Shown: positions 47,024 to 58,568, counted from the stretch's first letter. The stretch: 64,000 nt of DNA from Ctena decussata (GCA_963989385.1 OZ022514.1:25895222-25959221), one strand, 5' to 3'. Notes: a model not told the origin generated them from the sequence alone. Numbers and translations are program-made.

Positions 47024-47237
47024 GGGGAGAGTCGGGTAACTTCGGACAGGCGGGTAAATTCGGACATATCATGGCAACCAGTGAAATTCCAGATGAGACG
47101 GCTCATAATGAGCTGTCTCATCAGGATTTTCACTGTAAGCCCAGTTATTTTTGTTTTAGTTCCAGACAACTGACATATAAAAGAAACAATTTCACTGTCC
47201 GAATTTACTCGCTGCCCGAAGTTACCCGACTCTCCCC
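47024..47237. mobile_element. GGGGAGAG-TA MITE, copy 2
   Basis: Inverted ends GGGGAGAGTCGGGTAACTTC and its inverse are flanked by TA (47022-47023, 47238-47239). It lies 129 bp upstream of the exon at 47367. Confidence 0.85.
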
Positions 47238-47366
47238 TATCAATGGATGGTGCTTTACAGCAAATGGTCTGGTCATACTGCGTGGACACGCAGACTGATC
47301 TGAGTATTTACTGTACGCACGTGTTACAGAACCTTTTTGTTTAACGATTTATGACATTTTCTGCAG

Positions 47367-47456
47367 AGTCACTATGACGACATAGAGTTCAGCTGTACCG
47401 ATGACGTCAGGGAAGAAACTGACACCGCGGAGAACGAGTACTTTTACATGCCAAAG
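47367..47456 (+). CDS. CARD gene, exon (acidic N-terminal region)
   Basis: The acceptor is 'cattttctgcag' and the donor GTAAAA. Thirty codons are in phase 0 at both ends: SHYDDIEFSCTDDVREETDT and further acidic residues. No fold is recognised. The only Met is third from the end, so upstream coding sequence is likely unless translation starts there. Phase matches the next exon at 49280. Confidence 0.5.
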
Positions 47457-47636
47457 GTAAAAAGTTTATTTTTTATATGCTTACATTAGTGAAAACGGAT
47501 ACCCCTGCCCAGTTTCAGTTTCCGAAAATAAAAATTTCGCGATAAATGACACTTCAAATTTATTCATGTGACTGTTTTGACGTGTAAGCCTTATCTAGGT
47601 CACAAAGCTTATTTAGTGCAGTACATGGATGCCGTT

Positions 47637-47790
47637 TAATGTCCTTTTCTACTTTACCTTGCACTTCAGTCATATCGGGACGATGGCAAAATGATAATGA
47701 AAGGCTGTATAAAATGGATTTCTGCCTCCAGTGGGGCTGGAACCAAGAACCGCTAGATCAGCAGGCCAGCGCTTAGCCTAATGAGCTCCT
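47637..47790 (-). mobile_element. SINE-C
   Basis: On the minus strand: GGAGCTCATTAGGCTAAGCG, then a degraded box B. The body matches 37188-37345. Confidence 0.7.
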
Positions 47791-47810
47791 CTATTATTGC
47801 AGTACATAAA

Positions 47811-48033
47811 ACACATTCTAATGCACTTACAAATATAACGCAACGTCTGAATGGATAACGTCAGAAATTTGCGACAGTATATTCTGCGATATACTGTCGC
47901 AAACCCGACGTCATTATAAAACGTCGCTTCTCATTGGCTGACGTTTGGTTTTACGCTGCTAAAAGCGCTTGTAATGGGTGCAAAGTAGTACACTTTTAAA
48001 CGTGAAAATGTGAAAAGTGCATTAGAATGGGAT
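47811..48033. mobile_element. MITE with CATTCTAATGCACTT ends
   Basis: ACATTCTAATGCACTT at 47813 pairs with AAGTGCATTAGAATG near 48017-48031. An inner palindrome, GCGACAGTATATTC/GATATACTGTCGC, lies at 47871-47904. Confidence 0.7.
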
Positions 48034-48050
48034 AACTGTATTGAAAATTG

Positions 48051-48175
48051 TCATTTGGGGTGGTAAATCGTCGGTTTTATGGTCGCAAATTGCGTTTTAC
48101 GGCTCTGCTGGCGCGTCGCCGTAAAACGAAATCTCCGACCATAAAACCGACGATTTACCTCCCAAATGAATTATC
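48051..48175. repeat. Long hairpin
   Basis: 'catttggggtggtaaatcgtc' and 'ggttttatggtcg' pair with their inverses at 48135-48175. The inner loop holds a second small palindrome (GCGTTTTACGG/CCGTAAAACG). Confidence 0.8.
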
Positions 48176-48458
48176 TCCTAAATGAAAAGATGTATGGGTA
48201 CAGCTACATGTTTTCTCGGCTTTTTGATTAATATAAAGAAACAACTTCTGTACAGGTAACTTCCTGGTTGCTTCCCTGGACATCTAAGCCCTACCAAAAT
48301 ATAGTCACTCTTAAAGAAAAGAATGTGCTCCTACAGAAGCAAATTCTTTCCTTTAAATAGGTTGAACTTATTGCAAAACGAAACCGACAGAGGTCCAGTT
48401 CCATAAATTATTGAGAAAAAGCTTCAATTAAGAATTCCATGCCAATGTTTAACCATAG

Positions 48459-48904
48459 GAGCCATGACACGAGAAAACCAGCAATTTGGTCGTGCGTTAA
48501 GCGCAAGTTCAGATCAGCCTGGGCATCCGCCCAGTCTGATCAGATTCTTCGCTAAGCGCTTCAAGGATAGCTAAGGGTCTAAGCTATCCTCAGGCCGACA
48601 GTGAAGACTCAGATCAGACTGGGCGAATGCCAAGTTGGTTGGTTGGTTGTTTTGGGTTTAACGGCCCTTTGAGACAGTATTTCTGTCTATATCGGGCCGT
48701 CTCCCTGAGAGGGAGTGAGAGGAGAAATGATAGACGAGAGAAAAAATGTCCAAACAACCCCCACCCGCACCTACTGCAAGCACAGTAGGCCCTTGCCCTA
48801 CAATGTTCCAAATCAGTAGGACGCCCCGGTACGCGAATGCCCAAGCTGGTCTGAGTCTGCGCTTGGCGCACAACCACATTGTTGGTTTTGTCGTGTCGCG
48901 GCTC
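48459..48904. mobile_element. GAGCC palindromic MITE, copy 6, split by SINE-B
   Basis: The left arm runs 48459-48634 and the right arm 48833-48904. Between them lies a minus-strand SINE-B with target duplication GCGAATGCCAAG (48623-48634) and GCGAATGCCCAAG (48833-48845). The MITE is the older layer. Confidence 0.9.
48635..48832 (-). mobile_element. SINE-B inside MITE copy 6
   Basis: Tail TTGGTTGGTTGGTTG at 48635. It is 5'-truncated at the CGCCCCGGTA block (48832). Confidence 0.9.
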
Positions 48905-49279
48905 AATTAGAATGATCAGCTAAAATAATGGTATAAACTGTATTTTGATCCGCTAACTTTTCACCACTATAAATTTTGCCAGCTTTGTCGGTTCAAAATA
49001 TTCTGGCATAACCGTCATAGACCATGTCGAGTTATTATGGTCTAGACACAAAACCATAGAGCTCATTTGTTCGAGTCCTACCAAGGTCATCAATCTTTTC
49101 TAACGTTAGGATTTTATTTCAACATCATCGTTACTCACCTATTCTCAGAAATGACTAGGATACTACTGAAAACAAAACAAAACAAAACCAAAAAATTAAA
49201 AATAATCCGATGATAATCATTTATTCCCACCTTTGAGTGCACATGCGTGTCAGTAATTCTTTTTGTAAATCTTTTTCAG

Positions 49280-49390
49280 CTGCGGACCCAGTCAGATGGA
49301 AAAAGCCATGGTGATGAGGCGTTGATAAATAGCGAGAACAATTCTGAAGAAAATAATGATAGTCTCTTCGGAGATTTGTGCCAGCATACT
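49280..49390 (+). CDS. CARD gene, exon (acidic linker)
   Basis: The acceptor is 'aaatctttttcag' and the donor GTAAGC. Thirty-seven codons in phase 0 are rich in Asn, Glu and Ser (LRTQSDGKSHGDEALINSEN, then a Glu/Asn stretch). It is probably disordered, and its phase agrees with the exons on both sides. Confidence 0.6.
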
Positions 49391-49630
49391 GTAAGCCCAT
49401 ACATAGGACCCTCAGAATTTAAGAAAAAAAGTAGAAAAAAAACTCATTTGTTTAAGATGAACAGACGCTCTTCAAAGGTGTTTACTCCAGCATAAATAAT
49501 TTTCCCTTCATACATGGGCTACTCTTTACATGGGGTACTCTTTCCTTTAAGGGTAGCTCCTATTTGTGAAAGGTTTTATTTACCAGGAAAACCACTTCCT
49601 GTTTCTGAAAGTAGCCCCCCCCCTCTTGAA

Positions 49631-51340
49631 CAAGAGGACCATTGGTCCTGTAGCTCACCTGGGTCCATTCAGCCTCAGTACTCTAGGGTAAGTTACTCTA
49701 AGGCCATAGGTCAATTGGTTCTGGTGCAAAAGATTTTTAAAGGTTTTAACCATATATGGGCATGGAGGACATGTTGGTCATGTGACCTGGATGTTTGAAA
49801 AAAAAATTCGTTCCCTTAACCCCCTGAAGGCTCTGTATGAAAGTTGGTTTCAAAATTGGCCCAGGGGCTTTTGAGGAGATGTTTGATATTGTCAAAATGA
49901 CAGAGTTCTGGGTCAAAAGTCAAAGAATGACCTTGACCTCTTGTACTCATGAATCTTCATGTACTCATTAAGATGACTGTAGATACCAATTTTTAGGCAT
50001 AAATCTTCAAAACTTTCCATGAAATCTTATGTTCTAGCATTTTCCCACATTTGACCTTACAGTAAAATAGTCAAGGTCAACCCAAGGTCATTATTTTGAA
50101 CAATCTTGATAGTACTGGAGTTCCCAATGCTACATACCAAGCGTCAAGGCCATCGGTCAATCGGTTCTGGAGAAGAAGATTTTTAAAGGTTTTTACCATA
50201 TATGGTCCTGGCGGCCATGTTGGTCATGTGACCTGGACTGTTTGAACAAATTTTCATTCCCTCTATCCCTGGAGGCTCTATATGAAATTTGGTTACAATT
50301 GGCCCAGTTTTTTTTATGGGATTGTTTGATATTGTCAAAATATGAGGGATCTGGGTCAAAGGTCAAAGAATGACCTTGACCTCTTGTACTCACAAATCTT
50401 CATGTACTCATTAAGATAACTGTATATACCAATTCTTAGGCGTATCTCTTCAAAACTTTCCATGAAATCTTAACTTCTAACATTTTCCCATATTTGACCT
50501 TGCCGTAAAAATGATCAAGGTCAACCCATGGTCATAATTTGAACAATCTTGATAGTACTCGAGTACCCAAAGCTACATACCAAGTTTCAAGGCCATCGGT
50601 CAATTGGTTCTTGAGAAGAATATTTTTGAAGGTTTTTACCATATATGGGCGTGGCGGCCATGTTGGTCATGTGACCTGGACCGTATGAATGAGTTTTTGT
50701 TCCCTCAACTCCTGGAGGCTCTATATGAAATTTGGTTTCAATTGGCCCAGGGGCTTTTGAGGAGATTGTTTGGAATTGTCAAAATATGAGAGTTCTAGGT
50801 CAAAGGTCAAAGAATGACCTTGACCTCTTGTACTCATAAATCGTCATGTACTCATTAAAATGACTGTAGATACCAATTTTAGCCCAAAATCTTCAAGAGT
50901 TTCCAAGATATCTTATGTTCTAGCATTTTGCCATATAAAAGCACAAGGAAGCAAATTTGACCTTACCGTAAAAACGGTCAAGGTCAACCCAAGGTCATAA
51001 TTTGAACAATCTTGGTAGTACTCGCGTACCCGATGCTACATAGCAAGTTTCAAGGCCATCGGCCTACTGGTTCTGGAGAAGAAGATTTTTTTAGGTTTTT
51101 ACCATATATGGGCGTGGCGGCCATGTTGGTCATGTGACCAGGACCGTTTGAACAACTTTTTGTTCCTAAGGTCCCAGGAGGCTCTATATGAAATTTGGTT
51201 ACAATCGGCCCAGCGGTTTCAGAGGAGAAGTCGTTTGAAATTGTGGACGGACGGACGACGGACGGACGGACGACGACGGAGCCTGACCATACTATAAGCT
51301 CCCCCGGAGCCTCTGGCTCAGGTGAGCTAAAAATGGCGGC
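49631..51340 (+). mobile_element. Tandem-monomer element, family B, copy 3
   Basis: Head CAAGAGGACCATTGGTCC (a palindrome), then TAGCTCACCTGGG. Four monomers follow, then GGACGGACGACGGACGG (51245-51280) and a terminal AGCTC...GAGCT stem (51297-51338). The inner loop here is CTCTG, not CTTCG. It lies in an intron of the CARD gene. Confidence 0.85.
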
Positions 51341-51571
51341 TAATCTATCCATGTTAATTCATTCATCCCAAAAGATGAGACCCTTGATTTCCCCTGGGAT
51401 CCAGACCACCACGTAATAGTGAGGCTCTGGATAACTGGTGGGGCTCGGAGGTGCCGAGATATGTGTGTTTGTCGGGGGTGGGGATGGGGGGAAGGCTGCT
51501 TGGAAATATATGAAATGAATAGGGATCAGTTTGGTGAGAATTTTAGAAAAAAAATCTTTTTTTGCGTTGAA

Positions 51572-51642
51572 ATATATGTTGTGATATCTCATTAGAATCG
51601 CCTCGCCGAGGCGATTCTAATGAGATGTCACAACATATAATC
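51572..51642. repeat. Near-perfect palindrome, about 32-bp arms
   Basis: 'atatgttgtgatatctcatt' and AGAATCGCCTCG pair with the inverse directly next to it, with essentially no loop and one mismatch. Confidence 0.85.
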
Positions 51643-52241
51643 TTATTTAACCACATGGATAAATTATCACAACCTTTCATATAAAACAAAACACAGAGGC
51701 CCCGGTGGCGAGGCTGAAGCCCCCGCCACTGAAGCCCCAAAGTCCACCCCCTGGATCCGGGGCTGGGACCCTTTAGACTAGAGAAGAGAACCTAAAGGAC
51801 TCTTACAATTCTGACCTGAGGGAAGCCCAGCCCATAAGACGGTGTATGGAGTAACTTCTGAAAAATTGTCTTCAGTTGTTTAAAGCTACTGTGTTTAACT
51901 TTTCTGTTTCATTAAATTCAAAATTAAGTTGTTTTGAGTCCTCAAACGTGCTTATAAGTAACTTTACGTCATCGCATTATTGAACAGACCCCATTTCTTC
52001 CGTGAATCTGAATTATCTCTTTTATTATAAGTACCACAAGTATTAAATAAAAATATCTCAAAATGTGTGCTTACAATTACTGAACGACAGTTAAAAGATC
52101 AGTTACATGTCAGGCTTGCATTTTTGTAAACTTTTATTCTGTTCCGGACGGTAAAGGCTTTAAATGAATATGCAAACATCGTAGATGCAGATGGGTCATT
52201 ATGAACCGCCTCACCTGGATCTTTACTGTTTGTTCTTTCTC

Positions 52242-52488
52242 TCTTGGGGTGGTTGGGTGGTGCGATGGTGCTGCGTGTAACTTCCAGTGCCGGGGCCTCC
52301 TACTGATTTGGATAATAGTAGGGCAAGGGCCTATGTGCTTGCAGTAGGTGCGGGTGGGGGTTGTTTGGACATTTTTCTCTCGTCTGTCATTTCTCTCTTC
52401 TTTCTCCCTCTCTCGGGTAGATGGCTCGATATAGACTGAAGTTCTGTCTCAAAAGGCCGTTAAACCCAAAACAACAATCAATCAATCT
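52242..52488 (+). mobile_element. SINE-B
   Basis: Full length, from GGGGTGGTTGGGTGGTGCGA to an AATCAATCAAT tail. CTTTCTCT(C)TTG-like sequence lies on both sides. Confidence 0.85.
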
Positions 52489-52622
52489 TTCTCTTGCTAG
52501 TCTTTGAATTCTCAATACTGATACGGCTTAGATAAAATCAAAATTTAATCTTGCGGACATACTTTGTTTTCTGCTTCTAGGTGGTTTAAATAATTTCTCA
52601 CAATGTAATTCAATTTATTTAG

Positions 52623-52887
52623 GTTGGATTGTCTTTACATGAATGGTTTGAACTGATTAAAACTCGAAATGGATGCGTTTCTCGGCGAAGCTCAGACTCC
52701 ACTTGTACAGGTACTGAAAACGACAACCACGAACGTGACTCAGAATTTTCCGCCGAGTCTCACGACCAACATTCAGAGTCTATTTTCAGTAAGGAATACA
52801 TTATACAACAAACGGTGGATGCCTGCAGATCCCTCTTTGTAGACTGCCTGAGAGTCGCTGAAGTGTTACCGTATCTGCTTTTTCTTG
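52623..52887 (+). CDS. CARD gene, exon: acidic stretch plus first half of CARD1
   Basis: The acceptor is 'ttcaatttatttag' (phase 0) and the donor GTAAGC (phase 1). The first about 50 codons are Ser/Glu/Asp-rich (ESHDQHSESIF). The remainder, SKEYIIQQTVDACRSLF, then DCLRVAEVLPYLLFL, is the start of a death-fold CARD. It resembles the first CARD of RIG-I-like receptors, where VLPxLxFL precedes the 'D' helix. The domain is completed by the exon at 53981. Confidence 0.75.
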
Positions 52888-52901
52888 GTAAGCTAGAAAC
52901 C

Positions 52902-53230
52902 ACAGGGTATAATCGATTCCGCTAATTTTCGCTTCCTGCAGAGACTGTCCGTCATATTTGGCTTCCGCCGACTGTCCGCGAACTCTTGCTTCCTGCAGAG
53001 ATTACTGTCCTCGAGGAATGGCTTCCTGCCGAGACTGTGCGCGTGACTCTGCGTCCTGCCGAGAGCCTCGGCAGGAAGCAGAATTACGCGGACAGTCTCT
53101 GCAGGAAGCCATTTATCATGTACAGAAGTCTCGACAGGAAGCAAGAGTTCGCAGACAGTCTCGGCGGAAGCCACATATGATGTACAGCCTCTGCAGGAAG
53201 CGAAAATTGGCGGAATCGATTATACCCTGT
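52902..53230. mobile_element. Palindromic element just after the CARD1 splice donor
   Basis: The termini ACAGGGTATAATCGATTCCGC and the inverse at 53210-53230 pair. Each arm contains repeated CTTCCTGCAGAGACTGTC-type units of about 30-60 bp, so the arms can pair in several registers. It starts 14 bp after the donor at 52888. Confidence 0.85.
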
Positions 53231-53456
53231 GTTCTATGGCATAATTGTTGTGGTTTTAGGATTTACCAATAGAATTTTTCTTCCATTGGGAAGAAAGCAT
53301 ATTTTCTCCAGGATAACGCTCGTGGTTATACATACACTTTATCCCGTCGCTGTTACAATGAAACTTGCAACATTTTGCATAAGGCAACAAATCAGGGTCT
53401 CCATTGTTTGCCATTTCATGTGCATCGTTATGACGCACTACTGCACTGCAAAACCA

Positions 53457-53854
53457 GGGGCAGTATTAAGTGAATGCTTTGTTGTCGCTAAGCAGGGGCG
53501 GATCCAGGAATTTTAGATAGGGGGTTCAAATTAGCTTCAAAGGGGGTTCGATTTGTGCAGTTTGACCAATTTTTCCTGACTTTTCCCATGAAAATGAAAT
53601 AATTTAGGCTAAAGAGGGGGTTCAAACGGGGGTTCGTTTGAACCCCCCAACCCCCTCTGGATCCGCCACTGCTAAGGCTAAATTTCTATGAAGGAGATTT
53701 CCTTCTACCTTGAAATTTGCTCTGGAGGAAAGTCGTTTGGCAGACTGTTCCTCTAGAGCAAATTTCATAGTTGTAGGGAATCTCCTTCATAGAAATTTAG
53801 CCTTAGCAACAGCATAGCAACCACTTATTATATGTGATTTCATAAATAAGGCAC
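53457..53854. mobile_element. Hairpin MITE (GGGGCC type), copy 2, split by another MITE
   Basis: The inner stem 'gctaaatttctatgaaggaga' / 'tctccttcatagaaatttagc' and outer phrases match 16289-16542. An unrelated element at 53493-53671 interrupts its left shoulder. Confidence 0.8.
53493..53671. mobile_element. hAT-like MITE, CAGGGGCGGATCCAG termini
   Basis: The ends CAGGGGCGGATCCAG and CTGGATCCGCCACTG are inverted. CTAAG repeats at 53488-53492 and 53672-53676. Such termini are usual for hAT-derived MITEs, although only five of an expected eight flanking bases match. Confidence 0.75.
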
Positions 53855-53980
53855 AAATTGTTCTATTGTAGTAGAGTTACGGTAATTACACTCAGTATCC
53901 CAATTTCTAGAATTCAGTCTTTATAATGTCAGTTTTCTTTTTCTTATTTTATATTTTTTCTATCGTACTATTTATTTCAG

Positions 53981-54112
53981 AGGACATCGAACTCATAAAA
54001 GCGAAGGAACGGGAATCTCCGAAACAAGCGGCAGGGTTGCTTCTGGATCAGTTGAGAGCCAGCAACGAGGTCGGGAAATGGACAACTTTCCTGAATGCGC
54101 TGAACTTTACCG
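53981..54112 (+). CDS. CARD gene, exon: second half of CARD1
   Basis: The acceptor is 'actatttatttcag' and the donor GTATAC, both phase 1. Joined with the previous exon it reads LLFL-EDIELIKAKERESPKQ, then GLLLDQLRAS and WTTFLNALNFTG. This gives helices 4-6 of a CARD, with the LLDxL and W-x-x-FLxAL signature of RIG-I/MDA5 CARDs. Acting in the cytosol, such domains bind the MAVS CARD after RNA sensing. Confidence 0.8.
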
Positions 54113-55024
54113 GTATACTCGTATAAAAATCATGTGAAACGGTCCTTTCCAGATAGCATGGCAACTTTGGGCCAACGTTGGCTCGCTCCAGGTGGTCAAT
54201 CTGGCTGTGCCAATAAACGATGACAATGCTTGGCCAACGTTTCTTTGCTCATCGGTTCGGTGTTCGGTGAGCGTATTGGCTCTACATTGGACCAGTGGTA
54301 CAAATTCTTTCCCACAATGTTGGCCCAGCGTTATCATGGTTATGCCATTAAGTATGACGCACCATGAGCCAATGAAGAAATTTCACTTTGGACAAAGATG
54401 TGTAACTTCAGCCGACAGCAATTTCTTCCCTCTGTAAAGCAATCACTAAAATAACTAATTCCACGACATCAATTTAAAACAAAACTGACATTTGAAGTTA
54501 CCAAAGTCTTACATGTACAAGTGGTTACAGCCTCAAAAACAAATCAGTATGAAAAGCGGCTCAGCCTTCAAGGTTGGTTTCAAAATATAGGCTGTGCATT
54601 TTTTCTTATATAAGTGGCAAACAGTATAAGGGGTATGTTTTCGAAAAAAAAATAAAAAATAAGAAGTCGCTTAAAAACACACAATTTTTCTGGTTTTCCG
54701 CCCATCATTACTATTTATTAAACAAAAGCAAGACAATGGATGGGATTCTACGCATGTATTCTGCATTTAAACGATAGTTCCTACGCCTGTGGACAATTTT
54801 TGTACCATGTAGTTAAGTTTATGACGTTTTAGTTGCCAATAAAAAGACCCAAATAAATTTTCAATACATTTTTTTAGCTCAAGGATGTTTTATATTTTTT
54901 AAGGTTGTCAAATTACGACAATTTACATTTACAAAACTGTAATGAAAAGCTTGCAACAATACAATGTACAACTGAGAGAGCATTCACACTTTGAAAGATT
55001 TTATACCCATACCTAACAGGTTAC
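54113..55024. other. Intron; no gene recognised
   Basis: A 'ttgggccaacgttgg' motif at 54167 and a degraded inverse near 54317 may mark an old MITE. The rest is AT-rich. Confidence 0.4.
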
Positions 55025-55290
55025 TGTTGGTGGTGTTATATTGTTTAACGTCCACGGTAAACAGCTTTGGTCATGTCGGGACGGTCAGTTAACCTATCCA
55101 CATTATTCCTGGGGCGGCTTAGGCCTCCTATGTGGTTAACCAGTACTAAGTGCACTTTCTTTCGCCAGTAGCTGACAACTGCCCTTTTTGAACCAGCGGG
55201 GAAATGAAAGATGTGGCCGGACAGAGTATCGAACCCGGGACCTCTGGCTCTTGAGTCAGACGCGCCACCAACTGCGCTACGCGTCCCGGC
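55025..55290 (-). mobile_element. SINE-A, full length
   Basis: tRNA-like head at 55205-55290 on the minus strand, with box B GGTTCGATACTCT-like. The target duplication CTAACAGGTTAC / CTAGCAGGTTAC (55013-55024, 55291-55302) has one mismatch. Confidence 0.9.
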
Positions 55291-55382
55291 CTAGCAGGTT
55301 ACGCAAATGCTGATTTTTTTTGGATGCTTTTTTGAAAGACAGTCAGTTTATACCATGCGAAATGTAGTAGCATCACTAAAAG

Positions 55383-56115
55383 ACTCTATCAGCGGTCTAA
55401 ATTCATGAAATATTTTATCGTGAGCTATAGCTGCAAACTTTTCACTGTATTGTCGTCATTGTAAATGACCATGATTAGCCAACTCTAAAAATATTTCATT
55501 TTTGAGTTTCACGTAAAATGTTCTGAACAGTGAATTTTGGTTATTTAAGTTGGCAACTAAAATGACTTATTTTCGATATCATTCACTGAATAAAATGGTA
55601 AAGTGTAGAAGCGCGGGGCCTCAGTTCCGCTTTTGTTTATATTAAATCGCACGTCGGCGAACCAGAAAAGGAAATTGTATGTTGTGGAGCGCTTTGACAT
55701 TCTTCAAAAACATGCCCCAACCCCTTCCCTACGATTTGCCAGCCATGTGACTCAATATGAGTCGCGACACGACAAAACCAACAATGTGGTTGTGCGGCCA
55801 GTACAGACTCAGATCAGCCTGGGTATCCGCCTAGTCTGACTAGACTCTCCGCTATGCGTTTAAAGGGTAGCTAAGGGTCTAAGCTACTTCCTTGCGGACA
55901 GTAAAGACTCTGATCAGACTGGGCGGATGCCCAGGCTGATCTGAGTCTGCACTGGGCGCACAACCACATTGTTGGTTTTGTCGTGTCGCGGCTTATATAT
56001 GCTCATCAACCCATATTTTATCACCAAGCGTGGACATTCAACCGCTTTTCATAATGATTCGTATTTAGCGTTTTTACCACCGGTAGGACTATGGAGACTT
56101 TAAAACACGCGGACT
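55383..56115 (+). repeat. Dispersed repeat R, copy 2, split by a MITE
   Basis: Same block order as 17811-18305, with a GAGCC MITE (55759-55994) between the 'gaaccagaaaaggaaa' and 'ctcatcaacccatattt' blocks. Confidence 0.75.
55759..55994. mobile_element. GAGCC palindromic MITE, copy 7
   Basis: Flanked by ATAT on both sides (55755-55758, 55995-55998). Confidence 0.9.
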
Positions 56116-56427
56116 TCCTTTTACGGACCATCTCAAATGTCAAAAGCTTTGATTATTCAGTATAAACTGGACAAGCACTTGCTAATAAATAAATAAATAT
56201 AATAAAACTAAAATTTAAGGGCGTTTCAAGTAGTTGAGCACCCAGGCCAATCAGAAGTATTAGATCTGAGAGAAAGGAAACGCAGAACATAGTAGAAGCA
56301 TTACGTTTTTCTTCAAAATTACGAAATATATTCTTCCTAATGAATAACAATTCGAACTGTTACAGTTTTCAGATTTTCAGTGAGGAGAAATTTGGTTTTC
56401 GCGAGTAAATGCTCTTGAGTTATGCAT

Positions 56428-56667
56428 AGGGGGTGGTTGGGCGGTGCGATGGTGCTGTTTATAACTTACAGTGCCGGGGCGTCCTACTCATTTGGATTAC
56501 TGTAAGGCAAGGGCTTACTGTGCTTGCAGTAGGTGCGGACGGGGCTTGTTTGGACATTTTTTCTCTCTCGTCTATCATTTCTCCTCTTTCTCCCTCTCTC
56601 TGGGAGACGGCCCGATATAGACTGAAATACTGTCTCAAAGGGCCGTTAAACCAGAACAATAAATCAA
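56428..56667 (+). mobile_element. SINE-B with perfect 12-bp target duplication
   Basis: TGAGTTATGCAT occurs at 56416-56427 and 56668-56679. The element runs from GGGGGTGGTTGGGCGGTGCG to a CAATAAATCAA tail. Confidence 0.95.
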
Positions 56668-56971
56668 TGAGTTATGCATGGAACAAGCAAGCGTTTTGTG
56701 TGTGTGTGACAGAGGTCTTTAAAGAATTGCCAAGTAGAATAAATTGTAGTTTGTAACTCAGTCGTATACCTTTTTAGGTTTTATGATAGTCTAGAAGTCA
56801 CAGTCTTGCGCCCTTGCAGGCATTGTGCCGTTTCAATAAAATAATTATGCTGTGCGTGTATATTTGTTTGCGAAAATGCATTAACACACAAATTATGAAA
56901 AAGTATAGAACTTCACGACAAAAAACATTCTTTGGTGTATTCATATAGATCTACTTCTTTTCCTACGACAG

Positions 56972-57316
56972 GTTATCAGTATTTGGCAAGTATGGTTAAT
57001 GGAAACACAATATTTGATATCTCAAAACATAAAAACCTTCTACAAGTATTCACACCGCAAATTGTGACCAGTTTATTACCGAGTGACATTATTCATCACC
57101 TCTACGAGAAGAATGTCATAAGTTCCACGGACTTGGAAGAAATAGAATGTGAGCTTAGAAACCGAGGGGCGACCATAGCGTCACTGATGCTGCTTGACAG
57201 AATACCACGCCGTCATCCTAATTGGTACAGTGAGTTTTTGAACGTCCTGAGAGCTTGTCATTTCGACTTTATAGCTGATACTCTTGACGTAACTGAACAG
57301 GATGGAAAACATAAAG
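56972..57316 (+). CDS. CARD gene, exon: complete CARD2
   Basis: The acceptor is 'tcttttcctacgacag' and the donor GTAAAG, both phase 1 (115 codons). GYQYLASMVNG links the two domains much as in RIG-I. The CARD then reads LLQVFTPQIVTSLLPSDII, HHLYEKNVISSTDLEEIE, LLDRIPRRHPNWYSEFLNVL and FDFIADTL. The order FxPxI-LLPxDI-x-x-L and NWYxxFLxxLR is that of the second CARD of RIG-I/MDA5-type receptors. It ends in an acidic/basic linker (EQDGKHK). This is the best-supported domain in the window. Confidence 0.85.
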
Positions 57317-57589
57317 GTAAAGATGGACTGAGTTTATTTAATATAAATATTGATACGGTTTGCCGCTATGTTTTCGACTATATTTTACCATTGGTGGTAG
57401 ATTGGTAGGGGGCGGGGGAGAGGGGGGCGGGGTGGCGCATTTTTGTGTCTTCCTATTTGCTTTCTTGAGCGAAAAAGCTCTGTCGAAATTATGCCTAAAA
57501 GGAAAGAATTTGCTAACAGTAGACAAAATTCCTTTCTTTTACACTTGACCTGCTATGAAAAGTGAGGCAAGTACTTTCAAACAAATATG

Positions 57590-57830
57590 GGGGTGGTTGG
57601 ATGGTGCGACGAAGCTGGGTATAACTTCCAGTGCCGGGGCGTCCTACTGATTTGGATAGTAGTAGGGCCAGGCTTAATGTGCATGCAGTAGGTGCGGGTG
57701 GGGGTTGTTTGGACATTTTTTGTCTCTTCTATAATTTCTCTCTTCTTTCTCCCTCTCTTTTGGAGACGGCCCGATATAGACTGAAAATGTCTCAAAGGGC
57801 CGTAAAACCCCAAAGCAATCAACCGACCAA
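57590..57830 (+). mobile_element. SINE-B with 14-bp target duplication
   Basis: TTCAAACAAATATG (57576-57589) and TTCAAATAAATATG (57831-57844) flank it, with one mismatch. Confidence 0.9.
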
Positions 57831-58313
57831 TTCAAATAAATATGCGTAGTCACTTGCTTTCTCGGGATTTCTCAGTGTAACATTTCTATAACAAGAAGTA
57901 ATATCCTCTTTTTTGCATTTGGTTATATGTGGCGACATGCTCAATGACGAACTTAAAATTGACATATTCTAGTGAGTGAGTGAACCAATGACGCATTGAG
58001 TGAGTGAACTTGAGTCTCACTTTTTTACAATGCTGGAGACCTCAAATCACAGTCTTGTGCGAAAGATTTGTTCAGAGAGGAGCATACGCGAACATGTGAC
58101 CTCTATGTCAAGTTGATGGCCAAGCGCAAAAGCAATAAAACACCCCCGTTTCGGGCACAAAATAATCCCACAATACGATCACCGATGAATCAAGGACCTG
58201 ACGTCTTTCTTTTAAGAGGGAAAAGTGCGAGTTTCTTCGGCTATGACAAATATCTTGTTACAAATTGCCTTTGATAAACGTGTTTCATGGTTATAATAGA
58301 ATGAATTAAATTT

Positions 58314-58350
58314 GATAATAATAATAATAATAATAATAACAATAATAAAA
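58314..58350. repeat. (AAT)n microsatellite
   Basis: About eleven AAT units, one with a C. Confidence 0.9.
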
Positions 58351-58568
58351 CTTGTTCTGAAGACTCTTTTGGCCTAATAACACTATGCCTTGGTGGCATA
58401 TATCTGTGTTCATTGTCAGGAATTTAATACAAAACCTAGTTATGACTTAGCGCCGTTCTGTGTGAAATCAAATCTTTAAAATCATTGAGCATTAAAAGTG
58501 TCAGGACCAATATAACAGAAACATTTAGATATCGGTTTTCATTCCAGCTAGTGTAACCCAAGTGGGAA

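Noticed and set aside
56433..56756. 107-residue ORF
   Set aside because: It covers a SINE-B copy; equivalent ORFs appear in other copies.
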